Source: Halomonas icarae (GTDB lineage Bacteria; Pseudomonadota; Gammaproteobacteria; Pseudomonadales; Halomonadaceae). From it: a DNA stretch of 64,000 bases. The notes under the pieces are model-generated. The model was not told the origin of the DNA, made no database searches, and worked only from the letters and a program-made list of their open reading frames with translations. This document shows, piece by piece, positions 50,881 through 59,996 of the stretch. Every line of letters begins with the position of its first letter. Positions within the stretch are counted from its first letter, which is position 1. The translations under genes and the position numbers were made by a program. Location: contig NZ_WUTS01000001.1 of the NCBI RefSeq assembly GCF_009901955.1, forward strand, positions 2,766,172-2,830,171. The letters run 5' to 3'.

Positions 50881-51732
50881 TCAGCGACGCGCCCTCGGCT
50901 TGCGCATCGCCTGAACCGGCTTGCGCTTGTGCTTGTCGCGGCTCCAGCGGTTCTTCTCGTCCGGCGTCAGCTCCGGCACCTTGCGGGCCGGCAGGCTTGC
51001 CAGTTCGGCCAGATCATCGACCTCTTCCTGAGAGAGCTCCACCCACTCGCCGGCCTTGGCACGCTTGTCGAGAAAGATATTGCCGTAGCGCACCCGCTTG
51101 AGCCGACTGACGGTAAGACCTTGCGACTCCCAGAGCCGACGCACTTCGCGATTGCGCCCCTCCATGATCACCACGTGAAACCAGGTGTTGATGCCCTCAC
51201 CGCCAAACTCTTGCACGTCGGTGAAGCGCGCCGGGCCGTCGTCAAGCATCACGCCTTCGACCATGGCCACCACATGCTCCTGGGTCACCTCCCCCATCAC
51301 CCGCACCGCATACTCCCGCTCCACCTGAGTGGAGGGGTGCATCAGGCGGTTGGCAAGCTCACCATCGGTGGTGAACAGCAGCAGGCCACTGGTGTTGATA
51401 TCCAGGCGACCGATGGCGATCCAGCGCTCGCCCTTGAGGCGCGGGAGCCGGTCGAACACGGTACGACGCCCCTCGGGATCCTTGCGAGTACACAGCTCAC
51501 CCTCGGGCTTGTTGTACATGATCACTCGCCGCGGCACCTCCTCGGCGGCACGCAGGGTCACCGGTCGGTTATCGAAGAGCACCCTGTCGCGGGTCTCGAT
51601 ACGATCGCCCAGAGTCGCCACCTGGCCATTGACCTGGACGCGACCGGCGGCGATGGCAGCTTCCATCTCGCGGCGCGAGCCAAGCCCCGCTCGTGCCAGG
51701 ACCTTCTGCAGTTTTTCGCTGGTATTGCTCAT
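50881..51732 (-). CDS. rluB: 23S rRNA pseudouridine(2605) synthase RluB
   Basis: 283 aa. N-terminal S4 RNA-binding domain ([22 protein letters not shown] in two parts), catalytic [17 protein letters not shown] with the nucleophilic Asp, and a basic C-terminal tail. Start overlaps the scpB stop (ATGA); the scpA-scpB-rluB order is the standard one. Confidence 0.95.
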   Translation of the reverse strand: MSNTSEKLQKVLARAGLGSRREMEAAIAAGRVQVNGQVATLGDRIETRDRVLFDNRPVTLRAAEEVPRRVIMYNKPEGELCTRKDPEGRRTVFDRLPRLKGERWIAIGRLDINTSGLLLFTTDGELANRLMHPSTQVEREYAVRVMGEVTQEHVVAMVEGVMLDDGPARFTDVQEFGGEGINTWFHVVIMEGRNREVRRLWESQGLTVSRLKRVRYGNIFLDKRAKAGEWVELSQEEVDDLAELASLPARKVPELTPDEKNRWSRDKHKRKPVQAMRKPRARR

Positions 51733-52592
51733 GAATCTTCATTCTCACTGGATGTGTATTCCGCCCCCGCAGCAGCGTCATCAGCGACGCGGCTCCGGGC
51801 ACGTTCGGACAGACGCGCCTCGAGATCGGCGAAGCTCAGATCTGTCCGCTCGGACGCCTTCTCGGCGTGATCGAGGCCGCCCTCTTCGGCGGGCTCGCTG
51901 GAGGAATCGATCGCGATCGACGCCTCGGATAGTGTAGCGCCCTCGGACGCCTCACCGTCACCCTCATCTTGCACCCTATCCGCCTGGGCCAGAATGTCGG
52001 TCTGGTCGGGCGGCGACGCCTCTTCATCGAAGGCGTCCATCTGCTCCGCCCCCTCGAACGCCTTGAGTTCATGCATGGGGGGCAGCTCATCGAGCGTCTT
52101 GAGACCGAAGTCGTCGAGAAAGCTGCGAGTGGTCGCATAGACCGCGGGTCGCCCCGGCACGTCACGATGGCCCACCACGCGAACCCAGCCACGCTCGAGC
52201 AGGGTGCGCATGATCGAGCCGCTCACCGAGACCCCACGCACCTCCTCGATATCGCCACGGGTAACCGGCTGGCGGTAGGCAATCAGCGCCAGGGTCTCGA
52301 GCAGGGCCCTGGAGTAGCGTTGGGGCCGTTCATCCCATAGTCGCGACACCCAGGGAGAGAGCCGTGGGCGGATGCGCAGCTGATAGCCCGAGGCCGTCTC
52401 GATCAGCTCCATGGCACCCCGTTCATGGCGGCCACGCAGGCGCTCCAGCGCCTCGCGCAGGGCGCGGCGAGGTGGCCGCTCATGGTCGTCAAACAGGGCC
52501 TCCAGGCGCTCCACCGCCAATGGCTCTCCGGCGGCCAACAGCGCAGCCTCGAGGATCTCATCCAGCCCGCCGGGCGCTTCCTCGGCCATCAT
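51729..52592 (-). CDS. scpB: segregation and condensation protein ScpB
   Basis: 287 aa. Two winged-helix domains with [26 protein letters not shown], the ScpB signature. It is the kleisin-binding partner in the SMC-ScpAB complex. The C-terminal 100 residues are acidic and of low complexity, making it longer than the roughly 200-aa Bacillus protein. Overlaps both neighbours by 4 nt. Confidence 0.93.
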   Translation of the reverse strand: MMAEEAPGGLDEILEAALLAAGEPLAVERLEALFDDHERPPRRALREALERLRGRHERGAMELIETASGYQLRIRPRLSPWVSRLWDERPQRYSRALLETLALIAYRQPVTRGDIEEVRGVSVSGSIMRTLLERGWVRVVGHRDVPGRPAVYATTRSFLDDFGLKTLDELPPMHELKAFEGAEQMDAFDEEASPPDQTDILAQADRVQDEGDGEASEGATLSEASIAIDSSSEPAEEGGLDHAEKASERTDLSFADLEARLSERARSRVADDAAAGAEYTSSENEDS

Positions 52593-53500
52593 GGCCCAAC
52601 CTCCTCGCCTTCCTCCTCGAAGGGGCTCTCTCCCCCATCTTCGGAATCACCCTGTTCGACACCCTCGACTGGGGCGACTCGGGCGCGGACATGAAGGGGC
52701 GACAATGGTGCGTTCTGCACGACCTCGATCATCGACTCCTTGGCCAACTCGAGAATCGCCATGAAGGTCACCACGACACCGGCACGCCCCTCCTCCAGCG
52801 CGAACAGCGCCTCGAAGGGCACGAAGCGACCGCCCTCGAGCCGCTCCATGATCGCCAACATGCGCTCGCGGGTCGACAGCACCTCGCGGCTGACCTGGTG
52901 GGTCTGGTTGAGCTCGGCACGCCGCAGGATACCGGTCAGGGCGCCCAGCAACTGATCCAGTCCGACATCGGGGTGGATCACCCGGCTCTCCAGCGGCGGC
53001 AGTGCCGCCCGAGCCGGGAACCAGTCCCGCCCCAGCCGAGGCAGTTCGGCCAGCGACTCGGCGGCACTCTTTAACCGCTCATACTCCTGCAGGCGGCGAA
53101 TAAGCTCGGCGCGCGGATCCTCCTCCTCGTCGTCGCCTCCCTCCTTGGGTGGGCGTGGCAGCAGGGTGCGCGACTTGATCTCGGCAAGCATCGCCGCCAT
53201 CAGCAGGTATTCGCCCGCCAGCTCGATCTCCATGGCCTTCATCAGCTCGACGTATTCGATGTACTGCCGGGTGATGGCGGCCACATCGATGGCCAGAATA
53301 TCCAGGTTCTGTCGGCGAATCAGGTAGAGCAGCAGGTCGAGCGGCCCCTCGAAGGCTTCGAGAAAGACCCGCAGCGCCTCCGGCGGGATATAGAGGTCCT
53401 CCGGCAGCTCGGTAATCGGCTCATCGAACAGCCTGCCGAGCACCTCGGCCTGGCCGGCGGGGGTCTGTTCGAGGCTGGGGGTATCGGGGGTAGCACTCAC
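52589..53500 (-). CDS. scpA: segregation and condensation protein ScpA (kleisin)
   Basis: 303 aa. FEGPLDLLLYLIRRQNLDILAID is the kleisin N-terminal signature; the C-terminal winged helix (FVPFEALFALEEGRAGVVVTFMAILEL in two parts) contacts SMC. First gene of scpA-scpB-rluB. Having SMC-ScpAB beside its own operon is as in pseudomonads. Confidence 0.94.
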   Translation of the reverse strand: MSATPDTPSLEQTPAGQAEVLGRLFDEPITELPEDLYIPPEALRVFLEAFEGPLDLLLYLIRRQNLDILAIDVAAITRQYIEYVELMKAMEIELAGEYLLMAAMLAEIKSRTLLPRPPKEGGDDEEEDPRAELIRRLQEYERLKSAAESLAELPRLGRDWFPARAALPPLESRVIHPDVGLDQLLGALTGILRRAELNQTHQVSREVLSTRERMLAIMERLEGGRFVPFEALFALEEGRAGVVVTFMAILELAKESMIEVVQNAPLSPLHVRARVAPVEGVEQGDSEDGGESPFEEEGEEVGP

Positions 53501-53859
53501 GCGGCGTGCCTCTCCGGGGACGCAGAATCAACGGCGCAGTCTAGCAAGAGCGCACCCATGGAAACAGCGTCTTGAGGTTGCCCACAGCCCGCGCGGTGAT
53601 GGCGCCATCCGCGCCGTCCCTCAACGGCTGCGGAACCGGCTGGGCCGGCTCCTTCGACGAGCCCACCAAAAATAAATCACGAAAGTCTTTGACCCGGAGC
53701 CACAACAATGAGACCGTAGCGCCAGTTGGTTGGCAAGCAGCATGGTTTCAGCAGCATTCGAATTCTTTCGACCGCCTGTCAGATCATTCTTGTTTTACCC
53801 GCTATACATCTGGGTGACACCAGGAACTTTGCAAGGCGCTAAGCGCGAAAGGATTTATT
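53501..53859 (+). promoter_or_regulatory. 359-nt region: scpA promoter side and cold-shock leader
   Basis: No gene. The stretch from about 53690 to 53859 is less GC-rich than its surroundings and is the likely long 5' leader typical of cspA-type mRNAs. It ends in the ribosome site AAAGGA 7 nt before the ATG. I could not place a convincing -10/-35 pair. Confidence 0.45.
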
Positions 53860-54063
53860 ATGACGACTGGTACCGTAAAGTGGTTCAACGACTCCAAGGG
53901 TTTTGGCTTCATCTCTCCGTCTGACGGCGGTGATGACGTGTTCGCCCACTTCTCCGAGATTCAGGCTGAAGGCTTCAAGTCCCTGCAGGAAGGTCAGAGC
54001 GTCTCCTTCGACGTGACCCAGGGCAAGAAGGGCCTCCAGGCCTCCAACATCAAGCCGCTCTGA
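53860..54063 (+). CDS. CspA-family cold-shock protein
   Basis: 67 aa, single cold-shock domain. RNP1 is KGFGFI, RNP2 is VFAHF. Binds single-stranded RNA and DNA; an RNA chaperone. A strong ribosome site and a double hairpin terminator point to a short, highly expressed monocistronic mRNA. Confidence 0.97.
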   Translation: MTTGTVKWFNDSKGFGFISPSDGGDDVFAHFSEIQAEGFKSLQEGQSVSFDVTQGKKGLQASNIKPL

Positions 54064-54082
54064 TCTCCGGATCATGAACGCG

Positions 54083-54132
54083 CACGAACCTCACGGTTCG
54101 TGAAACAGGGCTCGCTTCGGCGAGCCCTGTTT
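54083..54132 (+). terminator. tandem hairpin terminator of the cold-shock gene
   Basis: CACGAACC/GGTTCGTG (54083-54102, 8 bp) is directly followed by AAACAGGGCTCGC/GCGAGCCCTGTTT with a TTCG loop (54103-54132, 13 bp perfect), then CGTTGTT. The second stem is the main terminator. Confidence 0.9.
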
Positions 54133-54133
54133 C

Positions 54134-54170
54134 GTTGTTGCCCTCCTCAAGGTTGTTGCCCTCCTCAAGG
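54134..54170. repeat. 18-nt tandem duplication after the cold-shock terminator
   Basis: GTTGTTGCCCTCCTCAAGG occurs at 54134-54152 and again at 54152-54170 (period 18 nt). It looks like a recent slippage duplication in a non-coding gap; the rest of the gap to 54323 shows nothing further. Confidence 0.8.
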
Positions 54171-54323
54171 TTTCTTCGGGCTTATGTAGCCCTTTTCCAG
54201 ATACCCCTCTTCCAGGCTGACACCCTTCCGCCTCTTCCGCAGTGACCAGCCCTCAATAGCAAGAAAGCCCACCAGCATCACACTGGCAGGCCTGTGAAAC
54301 GCGTAGGCAAACCTGAGCCGAGA

Positions 54324-55610
54324 TTAGCGATGCTGGGCAGGGTCGGTAGCTTTGACTGCCTGTGAAGCCATCGACGAGGGGCTCCGACTACGTTCGCTGC
54401 GGTCGATGACCGCCGTGCCAACGAGGTCGCCGGTCACGTTGAGTGCGGTACAGCCCATGCCCACCAGAGCATCGATGGCGGTCAGCAGCGCCACGGCCTC
54501 GATAGGCAAGCCTACCTGAGAGAACACCGTCGCGATCATCACGATGCCGGCCCCCGGTACCCCGGCGGCACCCACCGAGATCAGCGTGCCTACTACAACG
54601 ATCTGCAGCATGCTCGCCCAATCCAGTGGCACGCCCATCACGTTGGCGGCGAACACCGCCGAGATGGCGATGCGGATCGCCGCCCCATCCATGTTCAGCG
54701 TCGCACCCAGTGGCAGGCTGAAGCCGTAGAGGCTACGCGGCAGGCCCAGGCGGCTCGCGGCGCCCAGGGTCAGCGGCAGGGTGCCGGCGCTGCTCTGGGT
54801 GGCGAAGGCGGTGGCCATGGGGGTGCGCGCCTCGCGAAAGAAGGCGCGAGCCGGCACACCGAAGCCCTTGAGCAGGCCGAGATAGACCAGTAGCTGCGCA
54901 CCCAGCGCCAGATAGAGCACCACCACCATATCGCCCAGCGACAGCAGGGTCGCGAGGCCCTGGTCGGCGACGGTATTGGCCACGATGGCGAAGACCCCGG
55001 CCGGCACGACGTGAAGAATTCCATCCATCACCCTGAGCGTGGCGGTGTTAAGCGCCTCGATCAGGCCGTAGAGCCGTTCACCCAGCTCCGACTGGGATTC
55101 GGACTGACGCATCTTCGACACGGCCAGACCAAAGACTAACGCGATGAAGATGATGCCCAGTAGATCCTGCTCGGCGAAGGCGGCAACGATATTGTTCGGC
55201 ACGATGCCGAGCACCACCGAGAGGATACCGGGATTGTCGGGCACCGAGACGGAACCGGCCCCCTGCAGTGACATCCCCTCCCCCGGCGACAGCAGGGTCG
55301 CCACGGCAAGCCCCACGGCGATGGCCAGGGCCGAGGTGGCCAGGTAGTAGAGAAACACCTTGCGGCCGATGCGCCCGAGGCTACCGGAAGCGCCCTGATT
55401 GACCCCCGACATCAGGGTGAATAGCACGATGGGCAGGATGATAAACTTCAGCAGTCGCATCAGCAGCTCGCCCAGTGGGGCCAGCCATTCGGCCACGGCA
55501 GGCCCGCCGACCAGGCCGACCACCACGCCCAGCACCAGGGCGATGCTCACGCGCAGGATCAGCGAGGTATCGCGATAGCCGTGCCACAGGGATGTCAGGA
55601 GCGTCGACAT
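54324..55610 (-). CDS. dicarboxylate/amino acid:cation symporter (DAACS family)
   Basis: 428 aa, about eight membrane helices plus two re-entrant loops. The first re-entrant loop carries TQSSAGTLPLTLG (serine-rich hairpin), and NMDGAAIRIAISAVFAAN is the sodium-site motif (NMDG). Glutamate, aspartate, serine or C4-dicarboxylates are possible. AGGTC precedes the start at 55610. Alone in its transcription unit. Confidence 0.93.
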   Translation of the reverse strand: MSTLLTSLWHGYRDTSLILRVSIALVLGVVVGLVGGPAVAEWLAPLGELLMRLLKFIILPIVLFTLMSGVNQGASGSLGRIGRKVFLYYLATSALAIAVGLAVATLLSPGEGMSLQGAGSVSVPDNPGILSVVLGIVPNNIVAAFAEQDLLGIIFIALVFGLAVSKMRQSESQSELGERLYGLIEALNTATLRVMDGILHVVPAGVFAIVANTVADQGLATLLSLGDMVVVLYLALGAQLLVYLGLLKGFGVPARAFFREARTPMATAFATQSSAGTLPLTLGAASRLGLPRSLYGFSLPLGATLNMDGAAIRIAISAVFAANVMGVPLDWASMLQIVVVGTLISVGAAGVPGAGIVMIATVFSQVGLPIEAVALLTAIDALVGMGCTALNVTGDLVGTAVIDRSERSRSPSSMASQAVKATDPAQHR

Positions 55611-55808
55611 AGGGACCTCGTCAAAATGAAAGAGCGCCGCGGACCATAGACACACAGAGCCCGGTGTGCAAAGACTGTAAAGTTAATAGCTTATAACGCT
55701 ATGTGCCTTGTGCTCGACATCACTGCCATCGTGGCGTTGGACCCAAGGCTCGCCGAAGCATGCACCAGGTAGCGCAAGATCGGGACGGGGCCGAACACCT
55801 GAATCACA

Positions 55809-56672
55809 TCATTCTCGCACCAGCCGTGTCAGTCGCACGTCCACGGTGAGGGCGAGCGAGGTCAGGGCCGCGGCCTTCTCGCGCCCCTCGGCACTGGCAC
55901 GATGCAGATGCGGCGTCATCGCCAGCAGATCGGCAATGGGCTCGGCACCCTCGAGCTCGATGGCGAAGCGTAGCGTCTCGCCGAGTCGCCGGGCGAACCC
56001 CTCGGGCACGATCTCGCCGCCCTCTCGGGGTGGCTTGAGGCTCGGGTAGATGATCTCGCGCAACTCACGCAGATGGTCCGGCCCGGCCTCGACCATCAGC
56101 AGCTCGCCGCCCGGCTTCAGCACGCGGGCGAACTCGGCATAGACGGGGAAGCCGAACAGGCACAGCACGCGATCAACGCAGCTAGTCTGGACCGGCAGGT
56201 GGGCGTTGGTACCCACCACCCAGGTGGCGCTCCCCTGGCGCTTGGCGGCGGCGAGCACCGCCCACTTGGAGATATCTACGCCCAGTAGCGCTAGCGCCGG
56301 CGCCTTGCCTGGCGCCCCCTCGATCCCGGATGCGACATCGGCCAGTTTGCGCAGGTAGTAACCTTCGCCACAACCGGCATCCAGGCAGCAAAGAGTACCC
56401 TCACCCGGCACTTCGGCCAGCACGGCGCTAGCGACGGCCTCGGCGATGGGCCGATAGTGGCCGGCCTCAAGAAAGCGCCGCCGCGCCGACACCATCGCCT
56501 TGCTGTCGCCGGGATCCCCGGAGCGCTTGTTCTGCACCGGCAGCAGGTGAACGTAACCCTGGCGGGCAATATCGAAGCTGTGTCCGGCCGCGCAGCACCA
56601 GGTGCTGACGCCCTTGTGCAGGACATTGCCGTCCAGCGGGCAAGCCAGCGCCTCGAACGATGTGGTGCTCAT
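55809..56672 (-). CDS. rlmA: 23S rRNA (guanine745-N1)-methyltransferase RlmA
   Basis: 287 aa. GYVHLLPVQNKRSGDPGDSKAMVSARR is almost as in E. coli RlmA, split here as GYVHLLPVQ and KRSGDPGD; SAM motif LDAGCGEGYYLRKL. In the N-terminal zinc finger the E. coli pattern C-x2-C...C-x3-H reads CPLD...CAAGH, so the second Cys is Asp14. A neighbouring extra Cys (CC26-27) may compensate. No frameshift: the rest is intact. Confidence 0.93.
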   Translation of the reverse strand: MSTTSFEALACPLDGNVLHKGVSTWCCAAGHSFDIARQGYVHLLPVQNKRSGDPGDSKAMVSARRRFLEAGHYRPIAEAVASAVLAEVPGEGTLCCLDAGCGEGYYLRKLADVASGIEGAPGKAPALALLGVDISKWAVLAAAKRQGSATWVVGTNAHLPVQTSCVDRVLCLFGFPVYAEFARVLKPGGELLMVEAGPDHLRELREIIYPSLKPPREGGEIVPEGFARRLGETLRFAIELEGAEPIADLLAMTPHLHRASAEGREKAAALTSLALTVDVRLTRLVRE

Positions 56673-56778
56673 GGGTCACCCCTCCTCTGCTACATTCATT
56701 CCGCGATGCTTCATTCCACGATGCATGGCGCCCCTACACCGCGGCTGTATTCACGGTCGCTCCATCGAGCCCTGCCCA

Positions 56779-57044
56779 ATGCCGTACCAAGTGAGGACAT
56801 TATACGCGGGTGACCAGGCCAGTAACGATCCACTAGTCGGTCTGGCCAACCGCCGCTCTTTTGTCGACACCGCCGCCGAGACCTCGATCGACGCCGACGA
56901 TCTCCCCTTCCGTTTCACGGTGAGCATCGGCGTCACCCGCTTCGGCCGAATGATGCCAACGCCCAGGCCGCGACCCAGCGGGCCGATGCCATCATGTGCC
57001 GGGCCAAGCACGCAGGCAGAAACCGCTGTGCGGTTCGCTGGTAG
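56779..57044 (+). pseudogene. remnant of a GGDEF diguanylate cyclase
   Basis: Frame 1 reads NDPLVGLANRRSFVD, the start of a GGDEF domain, then jumps to FRFTVSIGVTRFG, which is normally over 90 residues further on; the GGDEF core is missing. A frameshift at about 56950 leads to a second frame reading NDANAQAATQRADAIMC and RAKHAGRNRC, the GGDEF C-terminal helix, ending at TAG 57042. Deletion plus frameshift leave it inactive. The 5' part of the parent gene is absent. Confidence 0.85.
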
Positions 57045-57056
57045 CCTCGGCGCCGC

Positions 57057-57608
57057 TCAGCGCAGCGTCGGGTAGCCCTCGACGAATACCCAGTCGGTCT
57101 GCTGCGCCGGTACATGGCAGCCCTTGCAGGTGCCCTCGAAGCTCTCGGACACGTTCTGCTCCGGCGCGTCGGCCTTGAACAGCGCCCAGCCCCAGCCTTC
57201 GCCCCAGTGGGGGCCGTCAAAGCGCCCCCGGCTGTCCTTGACCATCACGAACCAGATCTGCGGCTCGCCGGCCCACAGGGCCGGTCCGGTGGTCTTGTCA
57301 CCGGCCTCGACGCTGCGGATCTCCTTGACCAGGACGGTGCCATCGGCGAACTCACCGCTCTCCTGATAGGCCCGCGCGGCCTCGGGCTGGGTATAGACGT
57401 CGTGGAAGCCGGCCCCGGGGGCCTCGGCGTCATTGATCACCCAGGAGCCGAGGTGAACCCAGCGGCCCCGGACCTCCGCCGGGAGCGAGATGCCGCCCTC
57501 GCCGTCCACGTGTTCGCGGTAGGTCGTCGTCGCCAGATCGGCGGCGAGGGCGGGAAGGCCGGTCAGCGCCAGCAACGTCGCCAGCCCAAAAGCATTGATG
57601 GTTGTCAT
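57057..57608 (-). CDS. cytochrome P460 family protein
   Basis: 183 aa. Signal peptide about 1-22 (LTGLPALA-AD) for periplasmic export. Haem motif CKGCH near residue 168 at the C-terminus, as in P460 and cytochrome c'-beta. AGGAGG precedes the start. Homologues bind haem cross-linked to Lys and oxidise hydroxylamine or bind NO; the function here is not known. It lies between a GGDEF remnant and a broken AraC gene, so it is the only intact gene of a decayed patch. Confidence 0.87.
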   Translation of the reverse strand: MTTINAFGLATLLALTGLPALAADLATTTYREHVDGEGGISLPAEVRGRWVHLGSWVINDAEAPGAGFHDVYTQPEAARAYQESGEFADGTVLVKEIRSVEAGDKTTGPALWAGEPQIWFVMVKDSRGRFDGPHWGEGWGWALFKADAPEQNVSESFEGTCKGCHVPAQQTDWVFVEGYPTLR

Positions 57609-57628
57609 GATCCGCTCCTCCTGTTCGG

Positions 57629-58129
57629 GTGCCGGGACGATCGCCGGCAATTGACAGTGTAGGCGGCACACTGGAACTGACGCTGGCGGAGATGCGGGAG
57701 GAGCGCTGCGGCCGACAGGCCGCTCTGGATCGGCTATGTGAACTGCTGGCAATCCAGTTACTGCGCTATCTGATGGATGCCGGCGAAGTGGAATCGGGGC
57801 TGCTGGCGGGGATGGCTCACCCCAAGCTGGTCAAGGCGCTGATCGCCCTGCACGACCGGCCGGAGGCCGACTGGACGCTGAACGGGCTGGCCCGCGAGGC
57901 GGGCATGTCCCGGGCCCGCTTCGCCAGCCTGTTTCGCGACACCGTCGGCCAGGTGGGCTAGAGCAGCCCCTCGGCGCTGACCAAGGTATTCCGCCGGCAT
58001 ACCGGCTGCTCGCCGCGGGGATGGCGCAGCGCCGACGCCGCGAGGGACGGGAACGGGAACGGGAACGGGAACGGGAACGGGAACGGGAACGGGAACGGGA
58101 ACGGGAACGGGAACGGGAACGGGGTCTAA
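57629..58129 (+). pseudogene. disrupted AraC-family regulator with (GGGAAC)12 tail
   Basis: The readable part begins near ERCGRQAALDRLCELLAIQLLR and HPKLVKALIALHDRP, the linker and first HTH of cupin-type AraC regulators; the cupin domain is missing. After FRDTVG about 35 residues are deleted, and the frame rejoins at QVG-stop-SSPSALTKVFRRHTG, where TAG (57959-57961) replaces the expected Tyr. The same frame continues into the GGGAAC array as repeated Gly-Asn and ends at TAA 58127. Confidence 0.85.
58049..58120. repeat. hexanucleotide microsatellite (GGGAAC)12
   Basis: Twelve perfect tandem copies of GGGAAC (72 nt), preceded by a partial GGGAC and followed by GGGGTCTAA. In frame with the AraC pseudogene it encodes (Gly-Asn)12. 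The copy number is likely to vary by slippage. Confidence 0.97.
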
Positions 58130-58133
58130 TTGT

Positions 58134-58163
58134 AATGCCGGTCAGCGTTAACTGACTGGCATT
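58134..58163. repeat. 12-bp inverted repeat after the microsatellite
   Basis: AATGCCGGTCAG pairs with CTGACTGGCATT (one G-T wobble) around CGTTAA. There is no T run. It could be a terminator serving guaA on the minus strand or an end of a lost mobile element. 58164-58241 shows nothing else. Confidence 0.7.
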
Positions 58164-58241
58164 AGCCGATAACGGCAGGCTTTCGTATGACCCGGATGAT
58201 GCGGCGGGGCTAGGCGACTCTTATCCGCCCTGCCCCGGCGA

Positions 58242-59819
58242 TCACTCCCACTCGATGGTGGCCGGCGGCTTGCTGCTCACGTCGTAGGTCACGCGGGAGA
58301 CGCCGGTGATCTCGTTGATGATGCGGTTGGAGACCTTCTCCAGCAGCTCGTAGGGCAGGTGCGCCCAGCGGGCGGTCATGAAGTCGATGGTCTCCACGGC
58401 GCGCAGGGCGATCACCCACTCGTAGCGGCGGCCGTCGCCTACCACGCCAACCGATTTGACCGGCAGGAAGACGGCGAAGGCCTGGCTGGTCTTGTGGTAC
58501 CAGCCGGCGTTGTGCAGCTCCTCGATGAAGATGGCGTCGGCCTCGCGCAGGATGTCGGCGTACTCCTTCTTCACCTCGCCGAGGATGCGCACGCCCAGGC
58601 CCGGCCCCGGGAAGGGGTGACGGTAGACCATGTCGTAGGGCAGGCCGAGCTCGACGCCGAGCTTGCGCACCTCATCCTTGAACAGCTCGCGCAGCGGCTC
58701 GACGAGCTTGAGCTTCATGGTCTCGGGCAGGCCGCCCACGTTGTGGTGCGACTTGATCACGTGCGCCTTGCCGGTCTTGGCGGCGGCGGATTCGATCACG
58801 TCCGGGTAGATGGTGCCCTGGGCCAGGAAGTCCACGCCCTCGATCTTGGCGGCCTCGGCATCGAACACGTCGATGAAGGTGTTGCCGATGATCTTGCGCT
58901 TGGCCTCGGGCTCGTCGACGCCCTTAAGCTTGTCGAGGAACAGGTCCTCGGCGTCGACGCGGATCACCTTGACGCCCATGTGCTTGGCGAAGGTCTCCAT
59001 CACCTGGTCGCCCTCGGCCTTGCGTAGCAGGCCGTTGTCGACGAACACGCAGGTCAGCTGGTCGCCGATGGCCTTGTGCAGCAGCGCGGCGACCACGGAG
59101 GAGTCGACGCCGCCGGAGAGGCCGAGCAGCACGTGACGATCGCCTACCTGGTCGCGCACGCGGGCGATCTGATCCTCGATGATCTGCGCCGGGGTCCAGT
59201 TGCGCTCGCTGCCGCAGATGTCGAGCACGAAGTGCTCGAGGATACGCTGACCCTGCAGGGTATGGGTCACCTCGGGGTGGAACTGCACCCCGAAGAAGCG
59301 CTTCTCCTCCCAGGCCATGGCGGCGATCGGGCAGCTCGGGGTGGAGGCGGTCACAATGAACTCGTCGGGCACCCGTGAGACCTTGTCACCGTGGCTCATC
59401 CAGACATCGAGCAGGCTGTTGCCGGTGTCGTGATCGATGTGATCCGAGATGTCCTTGAACAGCGCCGTTTCAGCGTCGAGACGAATCTGCGCATAGCCGA
59501 ACTCATGAACATGAGAGCCCTCGACGGCACCACCAAGCTGCTCGGCCATGGTCTGCATGCCGTAGCAGATGCCGAGCACCGGCAGCCCCATCTCGAACAC
59601 GCACTGCGGGGCACGGGGCGAATCCAGCTCGGTGACCGACTCGGGGCCGCCGGCGAGGATGATGCCGTTGGGGGCGTACTCGCGAATCTCGGCCTCGCTG
59701 ATATCGAAGGCGCGAACCTCGGAGTAGACACCGATCTCGCGCACGCGGCGGGCGATCAGCTGGGTGTACTGGGAGCCGAAGTCGAGGATCAGGATCTTGT
59801 GGGCGTGAATATCGGTCAT
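58242..59819 (-). CDS. guaA: GMP synthase (glutamine-hydrolysing)
   Basis: 525 aa, as in E. coli. N-terminal class I glutaminase with catalytic Cys in GICYGMQ and the His/Glu in [12 protein letters not shown] pyrophosphatase P-loop LSGGVDSS; C-terminal dimerisation domain ending [15 protein letters not shown]. The start at 59819 matches the family. Downstream of guaB, from which it is separated by 177 nt with a long inverted repeat. Confidence 0.98.
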   Translation of the reverse strand: MTDIHAHKILILDFGSQYTQLIARRVREIGVYSEVRAFDISEAEIREYAPNGIILAGGPESVTELDSPRAPQCVFEMGLPVLGICYGMQTMAEQLGGAVEGSHVHEFGYAQIRLDAETALFKDISDHIDHDTGNSLLDVWMSHGDKVSRVPDEFIVTASTPSCPIAAMAWEEKRFFGVQFHPEVTHTLQGQRILEHFVLDICGSERNWTPAQIIEDQIARVRDQVGDRHVLLGLSGGVDSSVVAALLHKAIGDQLTCVFVDNGLLRKAEGDQVMETFAKHMGVKVIRVDAEDLFLDKLKGVDEPEAKRKIIGNTFIDVFDAEAAKIEGVDFLAQGTIYPDVIESAAAKTGKAHVIKSHHNVGGLPETMKLKLVEPLRELFKDEVRKLGVELGLPYDMVYRHPFPGPGLGVRILGEVKKEYADILREADAIFIEELHNAGWYHKTSQAFAVFLPVKSVGVVGDGRRYEWVIALRAVETIDFMTARWAHLPYELLEKVSNRIINEITGVSRVTYDVSSKPPATIEWE

Positions 59820-59904
59820 GAAAGCATCCGCTAGGGCATCTAGGCCAAGGCTGAAAATACGTAGAAAATCCTGCGAGCGTTGCTGGATGAGCGTCAGGCT
59901 AGGC

Positions 59905-59964
59905 GAAAACGGCCGAGGCAGCGGAGTTGACGAGTCTGTCAATGAGCATGCCGAGGCCGTTTTC
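59905..59964 (-). repeat. structured element in the guaB-guaA gap
   Basis: GAAAACGGCC (59905-59914) pairs perfectly with GGCCGTTTTC (59955-59964). Inside, TTGAC/GTCAA (59927-59931 and 59938-59942) forms a second stem, and GAGGCA/TGCCGA partly extends the outer one. It would form a cruciform or a branched RNA in the gua mRNA. No coding potential in the 177-nt gap. Confidence 0.75.
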
Positions 59965-59996
59965 AACAACGCATGGCGCCATTCCAGCGGCGCTTT

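Noticed and set aside
58049..58120. Telomere-like or replication-origin iterons
   Set aside because: Perfect 6-nt units inside a pseudogene frame, with no rep gene or AT-rich region, fit a microsatellite.
59820..59969. N-terminal extension of guaA through the inverted repeat
   Set aside because: The additional 50 codons lie in the palindromic gap and are not part of known GuaA; the start at 59819 gives the exact E. coli length.
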